A stretch of DNA of 64,000 bases from Saprospiraceae bacterium (lineage in GTDB: Bacteria; Bacteroidota; Bacteroidia; Chitinophagales; Saprospiraceae). The notes below the pieces were generated by a model. That model searched no databases, had not been told where the DNA came from, and worked only from the letters and a program-made list of their open reading frames with translations. Below are positions 38,191 through 46,600 of the stretch, piece by piece; within the stretch, counting starts at the first letter, position 1, and every line of letters starts with the position of its first letter. Made by a program: the position numbers and the translations under genes. Where the stretch lies: NCBI GenBank assembly GCA_016714025.1, contig JADJOB010000002.1, positions 2,512,001-2,576,000 on the forward strand, given 5' to 3'.

Positions 38191-39438
38191 ATGTTTTTTA
38201 CTGAATTCGTGGACACCGCTAAACGTTTTATCAGATATGCAATGATTGATACACAATCAGATCCTGCTTCATTGGAGTATCCATCAACCAAAAAGCAATT
38301 TGATTTATTGAAACTTCTTTATAATGAACTTAAAGAAGCTGGAATTGAGCAGGTTGAGCTAGATGATTACGGATATGTTTTTGCCACGATTCCTTCAAAT
38401 AGTGATAAAAACCTACCTACCATTTGCTTTTGTGCCCATGTTGACACTGCACCTGATTGTAGTGGAAGCAATGTAAAACCCTTGCTGCATAAAAACTATT
38501 CCGGGCAAAACATAGTTCTTCCAGATGATCCTTCAATTGTAATTACTCCAAATGACTACCCTCTTTTAAATTCAAAGACAGGTGAAAACATAATTACTGC
38601 CAGTGGACTCACCTTATTGGGATCAGATGATAAAGCAGGCGTTACCGCCATTATGGAAGCAGCCTTGTATCTAAAAAATCATCCTGAGATCAAACACGGA
38701 CCGATAAGAATACTTTTTACACCTGATGAAGAAATTGGAAAAGGTGTAGCTTACCTCGACATGAAAAAATTAAATGCAGATTATGGCTATACTTTAGATG
38801 GAGGCCCGCTCGGGGATTTAGAAGACGAAACATTTTCTGCTGATGCAGTCCATATAACGATTGAAGGGGTTTCTACTCATCCCGGTTATGCTAAAGGCAA
38901 AATGGAAAATGCAATTAAAATTGCATCTGAAATTATTTCATCCCTGCCCAAAGAATATTTAGCTCCGGAGGTTACAGAAGGTAGGCAAGGTTTTGTCCAC
39001 CCGGTTAAATTAGAAGCCGAATTGGAAAAAGCTAAAATCTATTTGATTATTAGAGATTTTGATACAAAGAAACTTAAAGAACATGAAGATGTCTTGGAGC
39101 AAATTGTAAAGCAGGTTTTATTAACATACCCTGGTAGTAATTATACTTTTTCAGTTTCAGAACAATACAGAAACATGAAAGAGATATTAATTGACCACCC
39201 TCAGGTTACTCAATATGCTGAATTGGCAATGATTGAAGCTGGAATTAAACCCAACAAAGGCTTGATTCGAGGCGGGACCGATGGTAGTAAATTAAGTTTT
39301 ATGGGACTTCCTTGTCCAAATTTATTTGCGGGCGAACAAGCGATCCACTCAAAAAAAGAATGGGTTAGTGAACAAGACATGCAAAAAGCAGCGGAAGTAA
39401 TAGTAAGAATTTGTCAAATTTGGGAACGCAATGGATAA
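38191..39438 (+). CDS. pepT: Peptidase T, tripeptide aminopeptidase (M20B)
   Basis: This cytoplasmic di-zinc aminopeptidase frees the N-terminal residue from tripeptides. The 415 residues match the family length. Metal and catalytic motifs are visible in order: CFCAHVDTAPD, LGSDDKAGV, FTPDEEIGKG (Glu pair), the dimerisation or lid region beginning DAVHITIEGVSTHPGYAKG, GLIRGGTDGSKLS, and the C-terminal HSKKEW. It overlaps the next gene by 8 bases, indicating a two-gene operon. Assignment as PepT rather than another M20 peptidase rests on the THPGYAKGKMENA and RGGTDGS motifs. Confidence 0.93.
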   Translation: MFFTEFVDTAKRFIRYAMIDTQSDPASLEYPSTKKQFDLLKLLYNELKEAGIEQVELDDYGYVFATIPSNSDKNLPTICFCAHVDTAPDCSGSNVKPLLHKNYSGQNIVLPDDPSIVITPNDYPLLNSKTGENIITASGLTLLGSDDKAGVTAIMEAALYLKNHPEIKHGPIRILFTPDEEIGKGVAYLDMKKLNADYGYTLDGGPLGDLEDETFSADAVHITIEGVSTHPGYAKGKMENAIKIASEIISSLPKEYLAPEVTEGRQGFVHPVKLEAELEKAKIYLIIRDFDTKKLKEHEDVLEQIVKQVLLTYPGSNYTFSVSEQYRNMKEILIDHPQVTQYAELAMIEAGIKPNKGLIRGGTDGSKLSFMGLPCPNLFAGEQAIHSKKEWVSEQDMQKAAEVIVRICQIWERNG

Positions 39439-40084
39439 AGTTCTTAAAATTCCAGTATTTCCACTTCCTGTAGTGGTCTTTCCAGATGAAGAAATCAGAC
39501 TTCATATTTTCGAACAACGTTATAAGCAATTAATACAAGATTGCTCTGATACAGGTCTTGTTTTTGCTATCCTTCCAATAGTTGATGATAGAATTCAGGA
39601 ATACGGGACACTGGTTAGACTAAAAGAAATTGTAAAAACCTATGAGGATGGACGATTTGATATACGTCTGGAAGCCATTGGTCAAGTTAAAAATGTTGCA
39701 TTGCACAATCGTTGGTCAGGAAAACTATATGGAGCCATAGATGCCCAGGCAATAGATGATATCAGTATAGGTGACCAAGAATTATTAGATAAAATTAAAC
39801 AGCAATTTGGGGTTCTATGTGAAATCAATCAAGCACAACCCTATCATTCCATTCTTTGGGAACAATTTAGAAGTTATAAATTAGGCCATTATGTTGGTTT
39901 TACTTTAAAGGAGGAATATCAATTTAGTACTCTTAAAACTGAAAATGAACGACTTCAAAAATTACTAAATCAATTGGAACTCATGATTGCTCAAAGCACA
40001 ACACGAAAAGAATGGTTAAAAAACATGAATATGAATGGCGAGTTTCGCAATTTTGGAAAAGAATCTATAAAGGGAATCAGCTGA
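39431..40084 (+). CDS. LON substrate-binding (N-terminal) domain protein
   Basis: This 217-residue protein consists of the domain found at the N-terminus of the Lon protease, without the ATPase or protease parts. It starts KIPVFPLPVVVFPDEEIRLHIFEQRYKQL, the hallmark of this domain, followed by a beta-rich region (FDIRLEAIGQVKN) and a helical end (LENERLQKLLNQLELMI-like). It is translationally coupled to pepT (8-base overlap), which hints at a role in peptide or protein turnover, but no catalytic residues are seen. Stand-alone LON-domain proteins are common in bacteria and their function is not settled. Confidence 0.85.
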   Translation: MDKVLKIPVFPLPVVVFPDEEIRLHIFEQRYKQLIQDCSDTGLVFAILPIVDDRIQEYGTLVRLKEIVKTYEDGRFDIRLEAIGQVKNVALHNRWSGKLYGAIDAQAIDDISIGDQELLDKIKQQFGVLCEINQAQPYHSILWEQFRSYKLGHYVGFTLKEEYQFSTLKTENERLQKLLNQLELMIAQSTTRKEWLKNMNMNGEFRNFGKESIKGIS

Positions 40085-40146
40085 AATTTCTAAAATAGAA
40101 TTAATAAGATTCCAACTCAAATAAATAGAGCATTAAATACTCAAAT

Positions 40147-41214
40147 CTAAAAATCAAGATTTAGTGAAAAAAAATGTGAATACAATCCAATACCTGCATT
40201 GCCAATATTAGTCATTGCGTAATCAATTGTAATTTTTGCAACTTTAATGCCTAATCCGGCTGTAGGATAAAATGATAATTCTTTTGAGCCACTTCCGTCA
40301 ACCGCCAACGTTCGTTGAAAATTTCCTGCTCCAAGTCTTAAAAACATTCGCTTATTGTAATCCAACTCAATTCCAATTTTGGGGTCTACATTAAAATGAT
40401 TGGATGAAATTAAAGAGGCTTCAGTTCCATTTGTTGACCATTCTAAATCAACAGCAGTCAACAATCCGATTTTATCAATCAACTTAAAATTATATGCAAT
40501 GCCACTTACGATTTTAGGTAAGGTATATTCAACAGAATTAGAGGGTATAGAATTATTGGTTTGCTGAAGCACTGCTTTTTCCTCTGTACTAAAAGAAAAT
40601 GAATACGCATTGAAGCTGGTTGTTATATCTCTTCCCATTAAAGCAAGGCTCCATTTATTTTTCCTATACTGAACGCCTGCATCAAATCCAAATCCCCAGG
40701 ATTTTGCAAACGAGCCAAATCCTCTATGGATTATTTTAGTATTTATCCCGACAGACCATGGACTGTTATTCAATTTTCTTCCATAAGAAACCAATAGTGC
40801 ATAATCAGCTACACTAAATTCTTCAATCCGACTATAATCAATACTTCCGTCTGGTCCTCGCAATCGAAGTGTATTTGGAATTTGATCGATAGACATTCTG
40901 ATTAAACTTATACTGCCATAACTTAAAGACTGATCGTCTAAGGTTTTTCCAAAACCAACGTAATCATAATTTCCTATACCCGAAAACCATTCAGCATGCT
41001 GGGCACTAACTTGAAATTTTGAACTGATATTAATTAATCCCGCTGGATTCCAATAGGCTGCTTGTACTGAATTTAAAGATGCTGAAACGGCTCCTGACAA
41101 TGCCATTCCACGGGCTCCTACCCCAATATTCAGAAAATCATTGCTAAATTTAGGGGCTTGGGCACAAAGTGAAAGCGGGAACAAAATCAGCCAAATGACA
41201 CTTTTTAAAGTCAT
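40147..41214 (-). CDS. PorV/PorQ-family outer-membrane protein (T9SS-associated)
   Basis: This 355-residue protein has a signal peptide (cut near CAQA, residue 19) and the opening typical of the PorV/PorQ group: FLNIGVGARGMALSGAVSAS, then AAYWNPAGL. The rest alternates strands with aromatic residues and ends in Phe (LNLDF), as outer-membrane beta-barrels do. PorV shuttles T9SS cargo to the PorU sortase; PorQ-like paralogues may also hold cargo. Its presence beside genes for four T9SS cargo proteins is suggestive, but it is not next to other por or gld genes, so it may be a paralogue. It follows pbpC by 93 bases and probably has its own promoter. Confidence 0.82.
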   Translation of the reverse strand: MTLKSVIWLILFPLSLCAQAPKFSNDFLNIGVGARGMALSGAVSASLNSVQAAYWNPAGLINISSKFQVSAQHAEWFSGIGNYDYVGFGKTLDDQSLSYGSISLIRMSIDQIPNTLRLRGPDGSIDYSRIEEFSVADYALLVSYGRKLNNSPWSVGINTKIIHRGFGSFAKSWGFGFDAGVQYRKNKWSLALMGRDITTSFNAYSFSFSTEEKAVLQQTNNSIPSNSVEYTLPKIVSGIAYNFKLIDKIGLLTAVDLEWSTNGTEASLISSNHFNVDPKIGIELDYNKRMFLRLGAGNFQRTLAVDGSGSKELSFYPTAGLGIKVAKITIDYAMTNIGNAGIGLYSHFFSLNLDF

Positions 41215-41307
41215 AGTATGGATTTCAAATGCAAATATATAACAAATATTTATAATATATTAATAGCTACAATATAAACGCTCAAATCGCCTACAAATTG
41301 TTTGCTT

Positions 41308-43671
41308 TTACCTCTTATGGCAGTTAATCGTAACGGTTGCTGACTCACCGGCATCGTCCATTATGTAAATCTGGTGTTTTCCGATTTTCGGGTTTATAGC
41401 CCACTCATGTTGGTTTGCTTCAGTAGAGCCCAAATAAACACCATCAATAAACCAGTGAATATGTGCTTGATGCTCTTTATGAGTTGCTTTTAAAACAATT
41501 TTTTGTGTATTGTCTGTTAAATCAACTGGAATAAAAACTTCGGTTCCTTTATCCGGATATACAAACTCCATTTTATTGATGGGTTGATCCTGAAATGATT
41601 TGCAATCATTTCTAACAGGCGGAATGGAGACATATCCCGGGTTATTTATTTTATAATATAATTCCATAACCGGAGGAAGTACAAAATAATTTTTCAAATG
41701 ACCCTTCAAATCACAATCATTAAAAATTCTGAATTTCTCAGATTCATCAACATAATACGAATGATGATAAGGACAAACATCCAATTCATTAATTTCAACC
41801 GGATTCCATATAGTATCTATTTCTACACATGCTGGAGAAGGAAGATACCCACTGGTTTTACAAACCGCAATAGGATGCATTTCACCATAAGGTATGGGCC
41901 AGGACGATGAACAATTAAGTTGTCCAAATAATTCAAATAAAAGCGGCGCGGCTGTATGCAGCCCAATTAATCCGGGCCTTCCCAATCCACTTGAATTACC
42001 TACCCAAACCACCACGGTGTATTCAGGACATAATCCAACACACCAGGCGTCCTTAAATCCAAAAGAGGTGCCTGTCTTCCAAGCAATTTTATTGCTTTTA
42101 GAATTATAATAATTTGAATTTTGCTCATTTGACATCTCCGTCCCCATCATGGTCTGAATCATCAATGAAATTGCACCCAGAGAAAGCACTGAAGGGGAAG
42201 ATTTAGAAATTGAACTATTAGCAATTTCCGATTTCACTGATTCTGAATCCTGCAACAATAAATGCATGTTCCAATTACGAGCTGATAAATCATTTGATTT
42301 TTGAAAAACCATCAACTGATTTGCTAAATTTCCATAGGCATTTGCTAAATCCCAAAGCTTTATTTCTGCCCCACCGAGAACCAATGCTAAACCATAGTCG
42401 CTGGCAGGTCTAAACAGACTTGTAAATCCTAATGCTTTTAATTTATCATAAAATAAAGGAACTCCATATTGCTGAAGCAATCGGACAGCAGGAACGTTTA
42501 AGGATTGTTGAATGCATTGGTCGGCAGGTACGCAACCCTGAAACATCCGTGAGTAATTTTCTGGTCTAAAGCCTGAAATCAAAGTGGGAATATCTGCTAG
42601 AAGCTGCTTCGTGCTAATGATTCCTCTATCTAATGCAGCGGCAAACAATAAAGGTTTCAATACACTGCCTGAACTCCTTAAGGAATGAATATTATTAACT
42701 TTGTTATTACGAAGTGATTTTGAAGTATCCGAACTATTGGCCAAATAACTCAATACCTCTCCCGTTTGATTAGAAATTAATAAAATGGCCAGATTATGAA
42801 TTTCATTTTGCTTAAATGCTTTCGTATACTTTATGCTTATTTCTGAAAACTTAGTTTGAATTGATGCATCAATCGTAGAATTGAATTGATGTTTTTGAGG
42901 GTATTTTGAAATTAAATACGACAATAACAAATTTGAAACCTGAGGCATATTAAATATTTTATCAGGGATCTCTTCTAATATGGATAATTCATAGAGTGAT
43001 TTGTCAAGGAATCCTTTAGAAAAAAGTACGGAGAGCAAACGGTTGCGTTTTAAATATAATAATTTTCTATTTTTTTCCAGGTGTATGTAAGATGGCTGAT
43101 TAGGCAACACACTTAATAAAGCTGCCTCAGCCCAACTCAATTCGACCTCATCTCTTTGAAAATATCGCCAAAGCGCAGCCTTTAATCCCACTACATTACC
43201 TCCGTAAGGTGCTAATGAAGTATACCAATTCAATATTTCACTTTTGTTGAAATTAAATTCAATGCCAATAGCAAGCAACGACTCTTTAATCTTATTGAAA
43301 ATACTTCTTTTTGGATTCCCTAAAAGCAGACGAGCCAATTGCATGGTAATAGTTGAACCACCTGATTTTATTTCACCGGTTTTAAAATTTTGATAAAGTG
43401 CACGCAAGACTGAAATAGGGTCAATGCCAATATGAGTATAAAATCGCTTATCCTCATAATTCACTATGCATTGAGCATAGTTTTCAGGAATTGATTGGGT
43501 AGCTGGAAACCTCCATTGACCATCCTTACTGATTTGGGCACCAAGTAATTTATGCTCCCGACTGTATAAAACTTTTGAAAATTCCAAATCCCTAAAAAAA
43601 TAAGGAGCAGCAATAACAATAGCTATAAACAATCCAAATAGAACCGTCAATACACCATAAATAATTCTCAA
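41308..43671 (-). CDS. pbpC: Penicillin-binding protein 1C
   Basis: This bifunctional peptidoglycan synthase has 787 residues. A membrane anchor covers residues 5-24. The GT51 glycosyltransferase follows, with EDKRFYTHIGID (about 72-83) and SGGSTITMQLARLLLG. The transpeptidase has the SxxK motif SVLK near residue 335 and KTGTSFGFKDAWCVG near 531. The C-terminal part (about 690-787, HIHWFIDGVYLG) is the BiPBP_C domain that marks PBP1C. The start lies 6 bases after the alpha-2-macroglobulin stop. In Escherichia coli the same pair (yfhM-pbpC) is linked, with the idea that PBP1C repairs the wall while the macroglobulin traps proteases that enter after damage. Confidence 0.92.
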   Translation of the reverse strand: MRIIYGVLTVLFGLFIAIVIAAPYFFRDLEFSKVLYSREHKLLGAQISKDGQWRFPATQSIPENYAQCIVNYEDKRFYTHIGIDPISVLRALYQNFKTGEIKSGGSTITMQLARLLLGNPKRSIFNKIKESLLAIGIEFNFNKSEILNWYTSLAPYGGNVVGLKAALWRYFQRDEVELSWAEAALLSVLPNQPSYIHLEKNRKLLYLKRNRLLSVLFSKGFLDKSLYELSILEEIPDKIFNMPQVSNLLLSYLISKYPQKHQFNSTIDASIQTKFSEISIKYTKAFKQNEIHNLAILLISNQTGEVLSYLANSSDTSKSLRNNKVNNIHSLRSSGSVLKPLLFAAALDRGIISTKQLLADIPTLISGFRPENYSRMFQGCVPADQCIQQSLNVPAVRLLQQYGVPLFYDKLKALGFTSLFRPASDYGLALVLGGAEIKLWDLANAYGNLANQLMVFQKSNDLSARNWNMHLLLQDSESVKSEIANSSISKSSPSVLSLGAISLMIQTMMGTEMSNEQNSNYYNSKSNKIAWKTGTSFGFKDAWCVGLCPEYTVVVWVGNSSGLGRPGLIGLHTAAPLLFELFGQLNCSSSWPIPYGEMHPIAVCKTSGYLPSPACVEIDTIWNPVEINELDVCPYHHSYYVDESEKFRIFNDCDLKGHLKNYFVLPPVMELYYKINNPGYVSIPPVRNDCKSFQDQPINKMEFVYPDKGTEVFIPVDLTDNTQKIVLKATHKEHQAHIHWFIDGVYLGSTEANQHEWAINPKIGKHQIYIMDDAGESATVTINCHKR

Positions 43672-43677
43672 TACAAA

Positions 43678-46600
43678 TTATTTTCGAGGAACAATAGTAT
43701 AATTCCCAGCTCTGAATTTTGAATAAATTGAAGGATCATACATGGCTTCGCAATAGAATGAAGGTGCAATGTATTTTCCAGGATATGCTGCAGTTAAATA
43801 AAAACGCAACTCAATGCTTTGATTAGAATTCAGATCAAAATAACTCAAAACCCTGTCGTCACGGATATCCTGATAGTCCACTTGACTTTTCGTGTCATTC
43901 AATCCTGCAACCCTTCTGTTTTCAATTTCAAAACCTGAAGGAAACACCGTTGTTAAGGCAATATTTGAAATGCGGCCAATAACAGAACTGTTGGTTATGC
44001 TTACTATTACTTCCAATTCGTCACCAATTTGTAAAACATTGCCTTTGGCAGGCATTACAACATTCATTTTTATGCCTTTAGAGCTATTTTGGTCAGTTAC
44101 TACAACATCTTTACCATACTGAATGATTTTAACCGCTACAGGACGAGGTGAATTGTTTTTAAATGAAAATACTTGCTTTGAAGCTGGTTCAAATATAACA
44201 TCATATAGCTCTTTTTCAGATTGAATCTGAGCTTTGGCAGCATTCCAACTGTATTCAAAATCCATTTTACCCAACTTGCTTTTACCGCTTAATGTAGCAA
44301 TTGCTATTAACATCATGGATTGCTCCTGGGTCGAGTAATAATCACTTTTTGTACGTTTAATTAACTTATTTAGAAGCATTAATGCTTCTTGGTTTTTATC
44401 TAAGATAGCTAACACTTGTGCAATCATCGCCTCATCCCGAATATCGGAACCGTAATTGTAATAATCGTCCCGATATGTTTTAAGTTCATAGGATCCCTGA
44501 TTCAATAAGGTCTCTGCAATGTCTCTTTTACCTGAAATGGCATAAGCACCAGCAAGTAATATTTTTGAAAAATAATTGTCCGTCTTGGCTGTATATAGCT
44601 GATTCATGCCGCTCCAATCAGGTTTACCTAATAAAGCCATTGTGTATAAACGATATGCAAAATTAGTAGGATACCAATACTCCGTATTTTTTTGAATTTT
44701 TAAAGATTGATTTGATTTTGATTTTTGAAATTTATACCAATTTTGTAATAGATCTTCGGGCACCCTGAAACCAGCTTTTTTAGCTTCTATCATAAAATGA
44801 CCTGTATATGAAGTACCCCAATCTGAGTAATTTGGTGAGCCTGGCCAATAGCTAAACGATCCATCTGCAAGTTGAAACAATCTCAATTTTTCAATCGCTT
44901 TTTGCACATTGTAATTTGCTTCTTCTTTTTGCTTGGGATTTAAATCAAATAAATTATTAAGTAGAATTTGAGGAAACGCTGCAGAAATGGTTTGCTCAAT
45001 GCACCCATGTGGATAGTTTAACAATTTATCAATCATATTTCTTATAGACAATCCAGGAATTCCGGATACTTCCATTTTTACATCCCGGGTTCCATTCATT
45101 CCAAATGGAGGAATCTGCTCCTGAATACTCTTTCCGGCCTCAACCCAGAATTCTTTTACTTCATGGCTTACAGGATTTGGATTGTCAACATATAGTGAAA
45201 CCTGTGATTTAGAACTATATTTACCTGCGCTTGCAGTTGCAGTAATCGTGGCATTTCCTATTTCGCCAATTCCTTTGATTGTAAAATAAACTGTCTGGTC
45301 TCCCGTAGTTTTAAACTGCATTGATTTTATAGCTGGTGACTTCAATGCTGCCTTACCATTTATTTCAAATTTAAGATTAACATCCTTAATTGCTGCATCC
45401 CGAGCAAATACAGTCACTGGAATTTCTAGCTCATCATTAAATGCAAACACTCTGGGTGCTGTTAATTGAACCATCAACTCATTTTTGACCTGGACAGATT
45501 TATCAGTTGAACCAAAAGCAGTATTTGAATTACAAAGTACCATAACTCGAACTGCACCAAAATAGTTGGTTATTGTAAATGTATGCTTTTGCTTTTCCCC
45601 TTTTGCCAAATAACTTGGAGCACTTCGCAATATGATTGGTTTAAATCGTTTGTTTTTATCTTCTTCTGGAACTTTTTGCAAGGCTTCATCTCCACCAACA
45701 CTAAATATTTTCAATAATTCACCATCCATTGCGCCAATTACTTCGTTAAAATTATCCCATGTCAAAATAGACAATGCTTCTTTTGACATAATATCATTAT
45801 ATGGATTCGGTGTTTTAAAACGAGTCAGATTCAATAAGCCTTCATCAACTATAAACAATTGATAAGCCATATCTTTATTGTTTTGTTCAGATACTTCAAT
45901 CGTAAATGGTTCATCAGTACGAAGCGATTCATTCATTTTAATTACAGGGCTCAATTTCTTACCTGAATCCTCAATTTTTACCGGTATCACGCCATACATC
46001 CTTAAAGGCAAATCATTCTTTTTGGAAGTTCTTCCTTGAACATAACTAATGTCCACATAAATATTCGGAGCCATTTCACTGGTAATGTCAAAGCTATAGT
46101 TGGTTTTGACTTTTGTAGCATTTACCGATTTGCAGCTTAGAATTTTGGAACCTCTTAATAAACTTATAATATAATATCCCTGATTTGCACCGGGTAACTC
46201 CACGTTTACTTTCTCCCCAGTTTGATATTGTTCTTTATCCGTTTTAAAAGAAAGGATATTTACAAATTCTTTCTGATCTGCATTATAACCATAACCCGTA
46301 TAAAAATAATCACCGGTTAAATATCCGCTAGCCATGTTTTTTGCACGGATATAATAGCGATCGTAATCATCCAATTTCAATTTCAAGCTAGCCTGTCCGT
46401 TATTGTCAGTTGTTACGGTAGATTGCAAAACACGTTCTTTAAAGTTGCAATTTTGATATTCACCAGTACTTCCATTTCTTAATTCATACCACCATTGATA
46501 TTCAACTTTAAATAATTCAATACTAATCTTTCGATTGGCAATTGGTTTTCCTTCTGAATCCACTGCTACCAATCGAACTTCTTGCTCTGTGCCGATTTCT

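Noticed and set aside
41232..41239. TATATTTG on the minus strand ahead of the PorV-like gene, matching the TAnnTTTG promoter box.
   Set aside because: No TTG-type -33 box at the right distance, and the region is almost pure A/T, so the match may be chance.
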